Source: an uncultured Cedecea sp. (GTDB lineage: Bacteria > Pseudomonadota > Gammaproteobacteria > Enterobacterales > Enterobacteriaceae). Taken from it: a stretch of 64,000 bases of DNA. The stretch covers positions 62,001 through 126,000 of the forward strand of contig NZ_CANMLV010000002.1 of assembly GCF_947498825.1 (NCBI RefSeq), read 5' to 3'. The notes under the pieces are model-generated. The model did not search any database and had not been told where the DNA came from. It worked only from the letters and a program-made list of their open reading frames with translations. The position numbers and the translations under genes were made by a program. Numbering within the stretch: position 1 is the first letter of the stretch; every line of letters begins with the position of its first letter. This document shows positions 1 to 9,577 of the stretch, one piece after another.

Positions 1-770
1 GCAATCGCCAGCAACAGTGTCAGCAGCGCAGAAAGTAACAGAAACTGTTGCGCACGTTGCAATGATTTACCCAGCGCACCTTCGTCTTGCTCCATGCCAA
101 CCCAGCGCTGTTCAGGCTGTAACACTGGCAGTAAGAAGTTTTCATATTGCTCTAATTGTTCCGGCGTACCGGCAAACTTATAACGCCAGGAGATACGACT
201 GCCCGGCTGAACTGCGCCGGTTTTTTCCACATCAGCCATATTCATCATCAAACGTGGAGCAAGCTGAAACGGATTAAATCCGGCATCAGGCTCCTGTAAA
301 ACTTCGCCAATAATACGCAGTTTCACGTCGCCGACATCGATACTGTCCCCGGATTTTAGATTTAACAGTGCCATTAAGCGAGGAGCCAGCAGCACGGTGC
401 CAGGTTCAGCTTTCAGGCCTGGAGGCTGCGTGTTCAGGCTGCCATAGATAGGATAAGTTTCATCCACCGCTTTAACATCAGCCAGCTGTGGTGTATCACC
501 GGCAAAAGTCATGGTCGCAAAAATCAGCTGTTTTCCAACCGTTAACCCCACTTTCGTCGCTTCGTTCAGCCATTCATCCGGTACTGCGCGTGGACTACGC
601 AACACCCGGTCGCCCGCCATAAAATCACGGCTTTGCTGGGTCAGTCCTCGTTCCATGCGGTCACTGATACTGCCCAGCGCCAGCACGCAGGCAACGGCAA
701 GGCTTAAGGCTAACCAGACAATAAGCAGCGCCGGGGAGCGCCACTCTCGCCAGAACCAACGTGCAATCAT
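1..770 (-). CDS. ybbP: YbbP, putative ABC transporter permease (partial, N-terminal part)
   Basis: Large inner-membrane permease (MacB/FtsX type) that partners the YbbA ATPase; substrate unknown, probably export or lipoprotein-linked. The frame is open from the ATG at 768-770 to the window edge, about 256 residues of a family of roughly 800. It begins MIARWFWREWRSP and has an N-terminal membrane segment (about residues 13-33, LLIVWLALSLAVACVLALG). A soluble periplasmic-type domain follows (AGDTPQL, VLLAPRLMALLNLKSGD, QEPDAGFNPFQLAPRLMMN), then the start of a second membrane segment (FLLLSALLTLLLAI). The start codon overlaps the ybbA stop as ATGA, so the two genes are translationally coupled. 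The 3' end lies outside the window. Confidence 0.93.
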   Translation of the reverse strand, partial: MIARWFWREWRSPALLIVWLALSLAVACVLALGSISDRMERGLTQQSRDFMAGDRVLRSPRAVPDEWLNEATKVGLTVGKQLIFATMTFAGDTPQLADVKAVDETYPIYGSLNTQPPGLKAEPGTVLLAPRLMALLNLKSGDSIDVGDVKLRIIGEVLQEPDAGFNPFQLAPRLMMNMADVEKTGAVQPGSRISWRYKFAGTPEQLEQYENFLLPVLQPEQRWVGMEQDEGALGKSLQRAQQFLLLSALLTLLLAI

Positions 771-1453
771 GCTTCCTCCCACAACTTACCGTCACGGACG
801 CGCAAACGCCGGTCACAGCGCGCGGCAAGTTGTTCATCATGGGTAACCAGAATCAGCGTTGTCGCATTATCGCGGTTCAATGAAAACAGCAGCTCGGCAA
901 TACGATCCCCGGTCTGTCTGTCGAGATTTCCGGTAGGCTCATCGGCAAACAGCACGCCTGGACGGCCATTAAACGCACGGGCAAGTGCCACACGCTGCTG
1001 CTCCCCTCCCGATAGCTGGGCTGGCAGATGATGCAGGCGTTTACCAAGGCCTAACTCTTCCAGTAACGCTTTAGCCTGGGTGCGGCTGGCAGCATCATTT
1101 TCGCCACGTAATAGCGCGGGTAACTCGACATTTTCCAGCGCGCTCAGGGTCGGAACCAGCATAAAGGACTGGAAGACAAACCCGACATTACGTGCCCGTA
1201 AAGCCGCACGTTGTTCCTCATCCATTTTATGCAACGGTTGCCCCAGCAAGAAGACTTCACCGGCTGTACCATCATCGAGACCGGCAAGGATCGCCAGCAA
1301 TGTCGATTTACCCGATCCTGACTCGCCTATCAGGGCAATCGTTTGTGCCGGTTTGACAAGTAGCTCAACTCCGGTAAGGATGGACAGCTCATGCTCCCCT
1401 TGACCTACGGATTTGCTAAGATGATGAACTTCAACACTGTATTCCGCTGGCAT
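767..1453 (-). CDS. ybbA: YbbA, ABC transporter ATP-binding protein
   Basis: ATPase of the YbbAP transporter, LolD/MacB-like class. Its 228 residues equal the usual family length. Visible motifs are Walker A GESGSGKST (about residues 43-51), Q-loop in VGFVFQSFM, signature LSGGEQQR, Walker B VLFADEPT with TGNLD, and the switch His in LVTHD. It overlaps ybbP by 4 bases downstream. Its 5' end overlaps the divergent tesA coding region by about 33 bases, so the two promoters must lie inside the opposite coding sequence; the same head-to-head overlap is known in E. coli. The substrate is unproven for the family. Confidence 0.95.
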   Translation of the reverse strand: MPAEYSVEVHHLSKSVGQGEHELSILTGVELLVKPAQTIALIGESGSGKSTLLAILAGLDDGTAGEVFLLGQPLHKMDEEQRAALRARNVGFVFQSFMLVPTLSALENVELPALLRGENDAASRTQAKALLEELGLGKRLHHLPAQLSGGEQQRVALARAFNGRPGVLFADEPTGNLDRQTGDRIAELLFSLNRDNATTLILVTHDEQLAARCDRRLRVRDGKLWEEA

Positions 1454-2044
1454 TTGCCCTTCCTGTTTCTGACCTTGATGACATTTCGTGTCGCTGCTGC
1501 TGACACCTTGTTAGTTTTGGGTGACAGTTTGAGTGCCGGTTACCGCATGGCGGCAAATAGCGCCTGGCCTGCTCTGCTCAACAAGCAATGGTCGCAGAAA
1601 AATATCCACGTTGTGAACGCCAGTATCAGTGGTGATACCGCAGCACAAGGGCTTTCTCGTCTGCCTGTCCTGCTGGAACAACATAAACCGCAATGGGTTT
1701 TGATTGAGCTTGGTGGTAACGATGGTCTGCGCGGTTTTCCTCCGCAAACGGTCGAAGACACCTTGCAACAAATCATCACACAAGTACAGGCAGCTGGCGC
1801 TAAACCATTACTGATGCAAATTAGACTACCTGCTAATTATGGTCGCCGTTACAATGAAGCTTTTAGCGCTATTTATCCGCAACTCGCTCAAAAATATGAC
1901 CTTCCTTTGCTGCCCTTTTTTATGGAGCAAGTCTACCTGAAACCCGGGTGGATGCAGGATGATGGTATCCACCCAACGGCTGAGGCCCAGCCTTTTATCG
2001 CCGATTTGATGGCAAAAGAGCTGACACCTTTACTCAGTAAATAA
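1421..2044 (+). CDS. tesA: TesA, multifunctional acyl-CoA thioesterase I / lysophospholipase L1 / protease I
   Basis: Periplasmic GDSL hydrolase that cleaves acyl-CoA and acyl-ACP thioesters, lysophospholipids and some peptide esters. It has a cleavable signal peptide (MMNFNTVFRWHLPF...VAAA, about residues 1-26). The GDSL block is LVLGDSLSAGYR, with SISGD, the GGNDG block and the C-terminal DGIHP carrying the Asp/His of the triad. The start was chosen at MMNFN, the conserved start, giving 207 residues; an in-frame ATG at 1391 would add ten residues ahead of the signal peptide. It is followed after 83 bases by ybbO on the same strand. Confidence 0.95.
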   Translation: MMNFNTVFRWHLPFLFLTLMTFRVAAADTLLVLGDSLSAGYRMAANSAWPALLNKQWSQKNIHVVNASISGDTAAQGLSRLPVLLEQHKPQWVLIELGGNDGLRGFPPQTVEDTLQQIITQVQAAGAKPLLMQIRLPANYGRRYNEAFSAIYPQLAQKYDLPLLPFFMEQVYLKPGWMQDDGIHPTAEAQPFIADLMAKELTPLLSK

Positions 2045-2127
2045 CCTCTTTACTGAAAGCCACATTCACTTTGATTTGGCAGGACTACCCATTGGATATC
2101 TGCGAAACCAGGACGGAATAGTTAACC

Positions 2128-2937
2128 ATGACTAATACATTAACGGGGCATACTTCTGGTAAAGTTATGCAAAAGTCTATTTTAATCACCGGTTGTTCAA
2201 GCGGTATCGGCCTCGCCAGCGCTGAGCGACTCAAAACCGAAGGGTACCGGATCCTCGCTGCTTGTCGTAAGCCTGAAGATGTTGAGCGAATGAATCAGGC
2301 CGGTTTTACTGGTATTTTGCTGGATCTGGACTCAGAGCAGAGCATCCTGCAGGCGGCTGAACAGGTCATTGCTCTGACCGATAATCAATTATATGGTCTG
2401 TTTAATAACGCCGGATATGGCGTCTATGGCCCGTTAACGACGCTGAGTCGGGAGCAGTTTCAGCAGCAATTTTCGACCAACCTTTTTGGTCTTCACCAGC
2501 TAACGATGCTGCTATTACCGGCCATGCTGCCCCATCGAGAAGGGCGTATTGTTATGACCAGTTCGGTGATGGGCTTAGTGGCAACGCCAGGCCGTGGGGC
2601 CTATGCTGCCAGTAAATATGCCCTGGAAGCCTGGTCCGATACGCTGCGAATGGAGCTGTACCACTCCGGTATTCAGGTCAGCCTGATTGAACCCGGCCCA
2701 ATCAGTACCCATTTTACCGCAAATGTTAACCAGACTCAGGCGGATAAACCGGTTCATAATCCCGGTATTGCCGCCCGCTTTACGCTGGGTCCGGATGCGG
2801 TTGCCAATAAGGTCTACCACGCATTTTCCAGTCCGAAAGCAAAATTACGTTATCCGGTAACGCTGGTTGCCCATGCCTTAAGCTGGCTGCGTCGCCTGCT
2901 GCCAGCCTGTCTGATGGATAAAATTTTACGGGGATGA
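2128..2937 (+). CDS. ybbO: YbbO, SDR-family NADP+-dependent aldehyde/ketone reductase
   Basis: Classical short-chain dehydrogenase; the E. coli family member reduces long-chain aldehydes with NADP(H). Visible are the cofactor motif TGCSSGIG, NNAGYG, catalytic Ser in MTSSVMG, YAASK with Tyr and Lys, and the EPGPIST loop. The 269 residues equal the E. coli length and share the same N-terminal extension (TGKVMQKS). The internal ATG at 2167 (MQKS) is a possible shorter start. It lies between tesA and cnoX on the same strand, which makes a tesA-ybbO-cnoX transcription unit plausible. Confidence 0.92.
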   Translation: MTNTLTGHTSGKVMQKSILITGCSSGIGLASAERLKTEGYRILAACRKPEDVERMNQAGFTGILLDLDSEQSILQAAEQVIALTDNQLYGLFNNAGYGVYGPLTTLSREQFQQQFSTNLFGLHQLTMLLLPAMLPHREGRIVMTSSVMGLVATPGRGAYAASKYALEAWSDTLRMELYHSGIQVSLIEPGPISTHFTANVNQTQADKPVHNPGIAARFTLGPDAVANKVYHAFSSPKAKLRYPVTLVAHALSWLRRLLPACLMDKILRG

Positions 2938-2995
2938 GTTGAAGACCGCACACTCGTCCCCATTAAGAACTTAAATACTGAACTGAGAATCGCTT

Positions 2996-3850
2996 ATGTC
3001 TACCGAACACATTATTAATATTACTGAAGCGAACCTACATCAAACGCTTGAGCAGTCAACGGTGAAACCGGTCCTGTTCTATTTTTGGTCTGCCCGTAGC
3101 CAGCACTGTGAGATGCTGACACCTGTTCTTGAAAGCTTGGCCGCGCAGTATCACGGCCAGTTTATTCTCGCCAAGCTAGACTGTGACGCCGAACAGATGA
3201 TTGCTTCCCAGTTTGGCCTGCGTTCTATACCCACGGTTTATCTGTTCCAGAACGGACAGCCTGTTGATGGCTTCCAGGGGCCACAGCCAGAAGAAGCGAT
3301 TCGCGCTCTGCTCGATAAAGTCCTGCCGCGTGAAGAAGAGATCAAAGCGCAGCAAGCAGCAGAGCTGATGGCCACAGGCAATCATGCAGAAGCTTTACCC
3401 CTGCTGAAAGATGCCTGGCAGCTTTCCAGTCAGAACAGTGAAATAGGCCTGATGCTGGCAGAAGTCCAAATCGCCCTGAATCGCAGCGAAGACGCTCAGG
3501 CAGTACTGCAAACTATCCCAATGCAGGATCAGGATAGTCGCTATCAAGGACTGCTGGCCCAGATTGAGCTACTTAAACAAGCTGCCGACACGCCCGAGAT
3601 CCAGTTACTGCAAGAACAAGTTAAAAACGATCCGGAGAACGCTGCGATTGCCAGCCAGCTGGCGCTGCAACTGCATCAGGTTGGTCGAAATGAAGAAGCT
3701 CTTGAACTGCTCTACAGCCATTTGCAGAAAGACTTAACTGCGGGAGAAGGCCAGGTACGTAAAGTGTTTATGGATATTCTCGCCGCACTCGGTACCGGGG
3801 ATGCGCTGGCCTCTAAATATCGTCGCTATATGTACGCTCTGCTGTATTAA
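2996..3850 (+). CDS. cnoX: CnoX (YbbN), thioredoxin-like chaperedoxin with TPR domain
   Basis: Chaperone-redox protein that protects proteins from hypochlorous-acid damage and delivers clients to GroEL/ES and DnaK. The N-terminal thioredoxin fold (residues about 1-110) has the family's degenerate active site S-Q-H-C instead of C-G-P-C, so it lacks normal oxidoreductase chemistry. The cis-Pro motif SIPTVYLF is present. Residues about 115-284 form a helical TPR-like domain ([30 protein letters not shown]). The 284 residues equal the family length. A strong terminator follows about 30 bases after the stop. Confidence 0.95.
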   Translation: MSTEHIINITEANLHQTLEQSTVKPVLFYFWSARSQHCEMLTPVLESLAAQYHGQFILAKLDCDAEQMIASQFGLRSIPTVYLFQNGQPVDGFQGPQPEEAIRALLDKVLPREEEIKAQQAAELMATGNHAEALPLLKDAWQLSSQNSEIGLMLAEVQIALNRSEDAQAVLQTIPMQDQDSRYQGLLAQIELLKQAADTPEIQLLQEQVKNDPENAAIASQLALQLHQVGRNEEALELLYSHLQKDLTAGEGQVRKVFMDILAALGTGDALASKYRRYMYALLY

Positions 3851-3879
3851 TCAGACTATTTAAATCAGCCAGATAAAAT

Positions 3880-3908
3880 AACGGCCCTTTTCTTTTCAGG
3901 GCCGTTTT
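3880..3908 (+). terminator. Rho-independent terminator after cnoX
   Basis: Inverted repeat AACGGCCC / GGGCCGTT, with a loop of about 12 bases, followed by TTTAT. It lies 30 bases past the cnoX stop and would end the tesA-ybbO-cnoX transcript. Confidence 0.85.
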
Positions 3909-3909
3909 A

Positions 3910-4511
3910 TCGTCAGTTATCTTGTAAATAACGCCATTTAGCCGCTTCAAAGCGTCTCAGGCCGGTCTCTTAAATGTTCAAGGACAATAACAATTAATTT
4001 AGCAAAACTTTTTAATTATTTATTGTAAAGCATGCTTATTTTAGAATAAAAAATAACAAGAAAGTATTTATTAAAACAGTGACTTCAACTGTTCTGAAAA
4101 AACTTATTTAAATAACTCTTGCGGAACAACCAATCACCCACACCAACAATTTGATATATAACCAAAATAATTAGAGTGAGTTGTAGATAATGCACCATCA
4201 TAAACATCTTTGTGATGGTGTTTCCCCCTCTTCAACGACAAAAAAATTCTCTTATTTATCAAGAGCATCTATCTTTAATTTTCATTTTTAAAAATCAATA
4301 TTTTTAATGGAGAAATATTTATTTGTGCCGTTATAATTTAACGCAATAAAAAAATAGCAATGGTAAACTAACACCTGAAGGGAAATATTGCTTCAGGTGA
4401 TTAGACATATCTTTTTATAAAGTAAAACCGTCATTCGGAGACTATCTTTTTGAGAAAAAACCTTACAAAGGTGAGGTTATAATATATACTTTATAAAATT
4501 AAGGAATGAAT
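3910..4511. other. AT-rich gene-free stretch
   Basis: No credible gene was seen here. The segment from about 3980 to 4510 is clearly richer in A and T than its neighbours, with many A/T runs. It holds two hairpins: CACCATCA/TGATGGTG at 4193-4220 and CACCTGAAG/CTTCAGGTG at 4372-4399. At 4155-4186 there is a fragment resembling the left end of the ERIC-like repeat (AACCAAAATAATTAGAGT). The base composition resembles a decayed or transferred insertion, possibly bound by H-NS; that is inference. Confidence 0.6.
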
Positions 4512-4524
4512 ATGTTTTTAGCTG

Positions 4525-4850
4525 GTTCGGAATGGTGCAGATACTATTTCAATTGCAGCCACACAAATCGCCACGGTTAAAAAAATACAGCGGAAAATAC
4601 CATCCAGGCAGCCCATATTGCAAACCAGGCTTCTGACAGTGAGACCTCACAAACCAGTAGAGAACAGAGTGAAGGTATTCATCAGATAAACATCGCTGTC
4701 GGACAAATAGATACCACAACGCAACAGAATGCGGCTCTGGTTGAAGAATCTGCCGCTGCCGCATTTTCTTTACAAGCCCAGGCCTCTTCACTGACCGAAG
4801 CTGTCAGTGCATTTAAATTACTCACTGATGCCGAACAACAAGCGACATAA
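4525..4850 (+). pseudogene. Remnant of a methyl-accepting chemotaxis protein signalling domain
   Basis: A short run in frame from 4531 reads NGADTISIAATQIATVKK. After a one-base slip in a run of seven A residues (about 4577-4583) the frame continues KNTAENTIQAAHIANQAS and then EQSEGIHQINIAVGQID, TTTQQNAALVEESAAAA, ending SAFKLLTDAEQQAT at a TAA (4848-4850). These are recognisable pieces of the MCP cytoplasmic hairpin: ATVKQN-type and QNAALVEESAAAA near the C-terminus. Two large internal deletions have joined distant parts (about 28 residues between IA and TVK, and most of the tip before EQSEG). No sensor or membrane part remains, so it cannot encode a working receptor. Confidence 0.8.
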
Positions 4851-5000
4851 TCAATGTTACAGGATAGATAGTCTCCATGCTCAGTCGGGCTTGGCACACT
4901 CTACCCTAAAGAGATGCCTCCATCTGAGACTGAAATCAATCTCTGGACGCTTTTTAACTGGCTTATGTTGCCAAGACAAGAGATGATTGTTTCAGCACTA

Positions 5001-5022
5001 ATATATCCCGTCATACTTCAAA
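5001..5022 (-). repeat. Fragment of the ERIC-like repeat, right end, inverted
   Basis: ATATCCCGTCATACTTCAA is the reverse complement of the right end (TTGAAGTATGACGGG) of the ERIC/ERIC-like family seen elsewhere in the window. With the left-end fragment at 4155-4186 it brackets the decayed MCP gene. It is short, so chance cannot be fully excluded. Confidence 0.5.
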
Positions 5023-5059
5023 TGATTTGGATAATGGATAAAACAATCAGGAGGTTTTA

Positions 5060-5974
5060 ATGTTAGCTGTGATCCCTATTTTTATTGTTGTGGCACTGAT
5101 TATCGTCTTTGCTGGCGTAAAAATTGTGCCTCAAGGATTCCAGTGGACGGTGGAGCGCTTTGGCCGTTATACCAAAACGCTGATGCCCGGCTTAAATCTG
5201 GTGGTGCCATTTATGGACCGGATAGGCCGCAAAATTAATATGATGGAGCAGGTGCTTGATATCCCTTCCCAGGAAGTTATCTCAAAAGATAACGCCAATG
5301 TGGCGATTGATGCCGTCTGCTTTATCCAAGTTATCGATGCACCACGTGCGGCTTACGAGGTCAGTAACCTCGAACTGGCGATCATTAACCTGACCATGAC
5401 TAATATTCGTACGGTTCTGGGTTCCATGGAGCTGGATGAAATGCTCTCTCAGCGTGATAATATCAACACTCGCCTGCTACATATTGTCGATGAGGCCACC
5501 AACCCGTGGGGGATTAAAATCACCCGTATCGAAATTCGCGATGTTCGCCCGCCGGCAGAGCTGATTGATGCAATGAATGCCCAGATGAAAGCCGAGCGTA
5601 CGAAACGCGCCTATATTCTGGAAGCTGAAGGTATTCGTCAGGCTGAAATTGTTAAAGCCGAAGGGGAAAAACAGTCGAAGATCCTGAAGGCGGAAGGCGA
5701 GCGTCAGTCTGCATTTTTAGAAGCTGAAGCCCGTGAGCGTAGTGCAGAAGCAGAAGCGCGAGCAACACAGATGGTTTCAGAAGCGATTGCTAAAGGGGAT
5801 ATTCAGGCAATTAACTACTTTGTTGCCCAGAAGTATACCGATGCGCTGCAGCAGATTGGTTCTGCCAATAACAGCAAAGTGGTCATGATGCCTCTGGATG
5901 CTACCAGCCTGATGGGCTCTATTGCCGGGGTCAGTGAGTTACTGGGCCAAAGCCAGATTGAGCGTAAAAAATGA
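5060..5974 (+). CDS. qmcA: QmcA, SPFH/stomatin-like membrane-microdomain protein
   Basis: Inner-membrane SPFH (band 7) protein associated with FtsH/HflKC assemblies and detergent-resistant membrane domains. It has one N-terminal membrane anchor (about residues 1-20), then the SPFH domain ([44 protein letters not shown]). A long Ala/Glu-rich coiled coil (about residues 170-250, [35 protein letters not shown], split here over several heptads) and a hydrophobic C-terminal segment follow. The start has a strong Shine-Dalgarno (AGGAGG). The stop overlaps the ybbJ start (ATGA), the usual pairing of a stomatin with an NfeD-like partner. Confidence 0.94.
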   Translation: MLAVIPIFIVVALIIVFAGVKIVPQGFQWTVERFGRYTKTLMPGLNLVVPFMDRIGRKINMMEQVLDIPSQEVISKDNANVAIDAVCFIQVIDAPRAAYEVSNLELAIINLTMTNIRTVLGSMELDEMLSQRDNINTRLLHIVDEATNPWGIKITRIEIRDVRPPAELIDAMNAQMKAERTKRAYILEAEGIRQAEIVKAEGEKQSKILKAEGERQSAFLEAEARERSAEAEARATQMVSEAIAKGDIQAINYFVAQKYTDALQQIGSANNSKVVMMPLDATSLMGSIAGVSELLGQSQIERKK

Positions 5975-6417
5975 TAGGTTACCTTCTTGCCCAACCACAT
6001 GCTTTCTGGCTGGCGCTGGGAGGCATATTACTGGTAGCAGAGATGCTCGGCACGTCAGGATATTTATTGTGGAGTGGTATCTCCGCCATCGTCACTGGCC
6101 TGCTGGTCTGGGTCCTGCCGCTCGGCTGGGAAGCTCAGGGCGTGTGCTTTGCAGTTCTGACGCTGGTGGCGGTTTTTCTTTGGTGGCGCTGGTTAAATCG
6201 TCGTAAGCAGCCCCCTCAGACTGAAGTTCTCAATCAGCGAGGACAACAGTTAGTGGGACGCAGGTTACGGCTGGACTCTGCCCTGGTAAATGGTCGCGGC
6301 AATATTCGCATCGGCGACAGTAGCTGGCCGGTAGTGGCAGACAGTGACCTGCCAGCTGACAGCGAAGTGATTGTTGTGGCGGTCGAAGGTATTTTATTAA
6401 AAATTCGCGCCAGCTAG
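5971..6417 (+). CDS. ybbJ: YbbJ, NfeD-like membrane protein partner of QmcA
   Basis: Small inner-membrane protein with two or three membrane segments (about residues 8-75: [51 protein letters not shown]). A C-terminal NfeD-type OB-fold follows ([21 protein letters not shown]). NfeD proteins are normally translationally coupled to SPFH proteins, as here (4-base overlap with qmcA). The 148 residues are about the E. coli length. The 3' end overlaps the convergent cueR stop by 4 bases. Confidence 0.92.
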   Translation: MIGYLLAQPHAFWLALGGILLVAEMLGTSGYLLWSGISAIVTGLLVWVLPLGWEAQGVCFAVLTLVAVFLWWRWLNRRKQPPQTEVLNQRGQQLVGRRLRLDSALVNGRGNIRIGDSSWPVVADSDLPADSEVIVVAVEGILLKIRAS

Positions 6418-6818
6418 TTTTTGTTACGCCCGCAGCCTGCCAGATTATCAATAATCGGGCAGGCTGCACTCTCATCTCCAGGGCAGGCTTGAGTCAGCGC
6501 CAATAACTGTTGATGCATATCTTGCAGCGCCTGGATTTGTTGCTCTATTTCCGCCACCTTATGCAGTGTTCTGGCCTTTACATCCGCGCTGTGTCGCGTC
6601 GGGTCATTAAACAGGTTCAGCAACTCCTGACACTCTTCCAGGTTAAACCCCACCAGCCGAGCCTTACGTAAGAAGGTCAGCTCATCCAGTTGCTTCTGAC
6701 CATAAGTACGATAGCCGTTGTCTGCCCGGTAAGCTGCACTGACCAGCCCCTTTTGCTCATAAAAACGAATCGCTTTGCTGGTAAGCCCGGTTTTTTTGGC
6801 GACGTCGCTAATATTCAT
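6414..6818 (-). CDS. cueR: CueR, copper(I)-responsive MerR-family activator
   Basis: Cytoplasmic Cu(I)/Ag(I)/Au(I) sensor that activates copA and cueO by realigning promoters with long spacers. The N-terminal MerR winged helix-turn-helix is present ([25 protein letters not shown]), then the dimerisation helix. The metal-binding loop has the two CueR cysteines, [11 protein letters not shown] (about residues 111-120), plus a third Cys near the end. Its 134 residues match the family. It is divergent from copA, with a typical CueR promoter between. In E. coli ybaS and ybaT lie between cueR and copA; here they are absent. Confidence 0.95.
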   Translation of the reverse strand: MNISDVAKKTGLTSKAIRFYEQKGLVSAAYRADNGYRTYGQKQLDELTFLRKARLVGFNLEECQELLNLFNDPTRHSADVKARTLHKVAEIEQQIQALQDMHQQLLALTQACPGDESAACPIIDNLAGCGRNKN

Positions 6819-6827
6819 TTTTTCTCC

Positions 6828-6858
6828 TTGACCTTGACCTTACTGGAAGGTTTAACCT
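6828..6858 (+). promoter_or_regulatory. CueR-dependent copA promoter with 19-bp spacer
   Basis: A -35 element TTGACC (6828-6833) is separated by exactly 19 bases from a -10 element TAACCT (6853-6858). The spacer contains the CueR dyad, with half-sites ACCTTGA (6831-6837) and GGAAGGT (6845-6851). A 19-bp spacer with an internal dyad is the hallmark of MerR-family activation. It points towards copA. Confidence 0.85.
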
Positions 6859-6925
6859 TCACTATAGTTAGCTGAAGTTTCAATTAGGGTCAATACTTCC
6901 CTTACCTTCCAAAAGGAGTTTACAT

Positions 6926-7140
6926 ATGTCCCAGATAATCGATTTGAATCTTGACGGCCTGACCTGCGGTCACTGCGTTAAACGGGTTAAAGAAAGCCTG
7001 GAAAAACGTGCGGATGTTGAACAAGCAGAAGTTACGCAAACCCATGCCCGCGTCACCGGGAGTGCCAGCGCTGAAGCACTGGTAGAAACAGTGAAAGAAG
7101 CGGGTTATGACGCCGAGGTAGCAAGCTTCCCAAAGGCTGA
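6926..7140 (+). CDS. CopA(Z), short copper chaperone made by -1 frameshifting in copA
   Basis: The heptamer C CCA AAG at 7129-7135 (codons 69-70 of copA) allows a -1 slip. The shifted frame reads CCC AAA GGC TGA, adding a single Gly and stopping at 7138-7140. The product would be 71 residues: the first heavy-metal domain alone, with Cys14 and Cys17. In E. coli the equivalent site gives a 70-residue copper chaperone ending in the same P-K-G. Slippery site, position at the end of domain 1 and immediate stop are all kept here. Frameshift efficiency and the downstream pseudoknot were not evaluated. Confidence 0.75.
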
Positions 7141-9430
7141 TCCGCTGACAGAATCGTCAACTCCGTCGGAAGCCCTGACAGCGGATAGTACTTCCCTTCC
7201 GGCAAGCAGCAATGAAGATGACAGCCAGCAATTACTGATTGGTGGTATGAGCTGTGCCAGCTGTGTCTCCCGGGTACAAAATGCTTTGCAAAAGGTGCCG
7301 GGAGTCAGCCAGGCACGGGTTAATCTGGCAGAGCGCAGTGCTCTGGTTATGGGCTCTGCCAGTGCCGAATCACTGGTGCAGGCAGTGAGTAATGCGGGTT
7401 ACAGTGCTGAAGTGATTGATGATGAACAGGCGCGTCGGGAACGTCAGCAAGAGACGGCCAATGCCGCAGTGAAGCGTTTTCGCTGGCAGGCTACCGTCGC
7501 TTTACTGGTCGGGATACCCGTCATGGTGTGGGGAATGCTCGGGGACAATATGATGCTCTCCGCCAGTAACCACAATATTTGGCTGACGATTGGTATTCTG
7601 ACCCTGGCGGTGATGGTGTTCGCCGGCGGCCATTTCTATCGCAGCGCCTGGCGCAGTCTGCTGAATGGCACGGCCACTATGGATACCTTAGTGGCGCTGG
7701 GAACCGGGGCTGCCTGGCTTTACTCAATAACCGTTAACCTCTGGCCGCAACATTTTCCGATGGAAGCCCGACACCTTTACTACGAAGCCAGCGCCATGAT
7801 TATCGGCCTAATCAACCTCGGTCATATGCTGGAGCAGCGCGCCCGTCAGCGGTCATCGAAGGCTTTGGAACGCTTACTCGATTTGACACCGCCGACAGCA
7901 CGCGTCGTCAGCGACGAAGGCGAAAAAGTGCTTCCGCTGGCTGAAGTCACCGCCGGGATGATCCTGCGTTTAACCACCGGTGACCGGGTGCCGGTAGACG
8001 GTAAGATAACCCAAGGTGAAGGCTGGTTTGACGAAGCAATGCTGACAGGTGAGCCTGTTCCATTACAGAAAGTACAAAATGATACTATTCATGCCGGAAC
8101 CTTGATTCAGGATGGCAGTGTGCTGTTTGAAGCGACCGCAACCGGCAGTCACACCACTCTGTCGCGTATTATTCGCATGGTTCGTCAGGCGCAAAGCAGT
8201 AAACCGGAAATCGGTCAACTGGCAGATAAGATCTCCGCCATCTTCGTCCCTGTAGTCGTCCTGATAGCCCTGTTTAGCGCCGCTATCTGGTACTTCTTTG
8301 GTCCGGCACCACAAATTGTTTATACCCTGGTCATCGCCACCACGGTACTGATTATTGCTTGTCCTTGTGCTCTTGGTCTGGCGACGCCAATGTCGATTAT
8401 TTCTGGTGTTGGCCGTGCCGCAGAATTTGGTGTCCTGGTGCGTGACGCCGATGCTCTGCAACGGGCCAGTACCCTGGACACTATCGTCTTTGACAAAACC
8501 GGCACCCTGACCGAAGGCAAGCCTCAGGTGGTGGCAGTGAAAACCGCGTCAGAGGTCGATGAATCTCAGGCGTTACGACTGGCAGCGGCACTGGAGCAAG
8601 GCTCCAGCCATCCATTAGCCCGGGCTATCATCGAAAAAGCCGCTCAGGCTCAGCTCCCGGAAGTGAATGCCTTCCGCACTCTCCGGGGTCTGGGGGTCAG
8701 TGGTGAGGTTCAGGAACATAGTCTGCTACTGGGTAACAAAGCTCTGCTGACAGAACAGGGTATTGATACACATCTCTTTGATAGTGCTATTGAAGAATAC
8801 GGCCATCAGGGAACCACCCCGGTATTGCTGGCAATAGACGGTAAAATTGCCGCGTTGTTTGCTATTCGAGATCCCTTGCGTAGCGACAGCGTCACGGCGC
8901 TACAACGGTTGCACCGTCAAGGCTATCGCCTGGTGATGTTAACCGGTGATAACCCAATTACCGCCAGTGCAATTGCTAAAGAAGCGGGGATCGATGAAGT
9001 GATTGCCGGTGTGCTCCCTGATGGAAAATCAGCGGCTATTAAGGAGCTTCAGCAGAAAGGGCACCAGGTTGCTATGGTGGGCGACGGGATCAATGATGCC
9101 CCGGCACTGGCTCAGGCGGATGTCGGCATGGCGATGGGCGGCGGTAGTGATGTCGCGATTGAAACGGCCGGGATAACCTTAATGCGCCATAGTCTGACAG
9201 GTGTTGCCGATGCACTGGCCATTTCTAAAGCCACTCTGGGTAATATGAAACAAAACTTACTCGGCGCCTTTGTCTATAACTCGCTGGGGATACCGATTGC
9301 GGCGGGCATACTTTATCCGTTAACCGGTACACTGCTTAATCCCGTTGTCGCCGGAGCAGCGATGGCGCTCTCTTCAATTACTGTTGTCAGTAACGCCAAT
9401 CGATTATTACGGTTTAAACCTGAAGACTAA
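6926..9430 (+). CDS. copA: CopA, Cu(I)-exporting P-type ATPase
   Basis: Inner-membrane P1B-1 ATPase that pumps Cu(I) from cytoplasm to periplasm. Its 834 residues equal the E. coli length. Two N-terminal heavy-metal domains carry GLTCGHC (Cys14/Cys17) and GMSCASC (Cys110/Cys113). The membrane CPC motif is ACPCALG (Cys479/Cys481), the phosphorylation site DKTGTLT, the P1B motif SSHP, the ATP-binding/hinge block [10 protein letters not shown], and the TGEP actuator loop LTGEPVP. Eight membrane helices are expected. The Shine-Dalgarno AAGGAG is well placed. Regulation is by CueR through the 19-bp-spacer promoter. The gene also carries a frameshift signal (separate entry). Confidence 0.97.
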   Translation: MSQIIDLNLDGLTCGHCVKRVKESLEKRADVEQAEVTQTHARVTGSASAEALVETVKEAGYDAEVASFPKADPLTESSTPSEALTADSTSLPASSNEDDSQQLLIGGMSCASCVSRVQNALQKVPGVSQARVNLAERSALVMGSASAESLVQAVSNAGYSAEVIDDEQARRERQQETANAAVKRFRWQATVALLVGIPVMVWGMLGDNMMLSASNHNIWLTIGILTLAVMVFAGGHFYRSAWRSLLNGTATMDTLVALGTGAAWLYSITVNLWPQHFPMEARHLYYEASAMIIGLINLGHMLEQRARQRSSKALERLLDLTPPTARVVSDEGEKVLPLAEVTAGMILRLTTGDRVPVDGKITQGEGWFDEAMLTGEPVPLQKVQNDTIHAGTLIQDGSVLFEATATGSHTTLSRIIRMVRQAQSSKPEIGQLADKISAIFVPVVVLIALFSAAIWYFFGPAPQIVYTLVIATTVLIIACPCALGLATPMSIISGVGRAAEFGVLVRDADALQRASTLDTIVFDKTGTLTEGKPQVVAVKTASEVDESQALRLAAALEQGSSHPLARAIIEKAAQAQLPEVNAFRTLRGLGVSGEVQEHSLLLGNKALLTEQGIDTHLFDSAIEEYGHQGTTPVLLAIDGKIAALFAIRDPLRSDSVTALQRLHRQGYRLVMLTGDNPITASAIAKEAGIDEVIAGVLPDGKSAAIKELQQKGHQVAMVGDGINDAPALAQADVGMAMGGGSDVAIETAGITLMRHSLTGVADALAISKATLGNMKQNLLGAFVYNSLGIPIAAGILYPLTGTLLNPVVAGAAMALSSITVVSNANRLLRFKPED

Positions 9431-9441
9431 GTCATAATAGC

Positions 9442-9474
9442 CTCCCGGAAACTGATTCAACGCGGTTTCCGGGA
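9442..9474. terminator. Hairpin after copA, probable terminator
   Basis: Perfect 11-bp inverted repeat CTCCCGGAAAC / GTTTCCGGGAG located 11 bases after the copA stop. There is no good T-run (AAATAATT follows), so termination efficiency is uncertain. Confidence 0.6.
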
Positions 9475-9577
9475 GAAATAATTATCGAGGCAGTCTTAAA
9501 TAAGGTGGATCGACAGGGAGAGATTTGCACCATTCGAGGCTCAATAGTAGCATGAGTTTTTGCCGGGAATTTGCGAC

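Noticed and set aside
4549-4897. Two minus-strand open frames across the MCP remnant
   Set aside because: They are antisense to recognisable chemoreceptor sequence and have no ribosome sites or family features.
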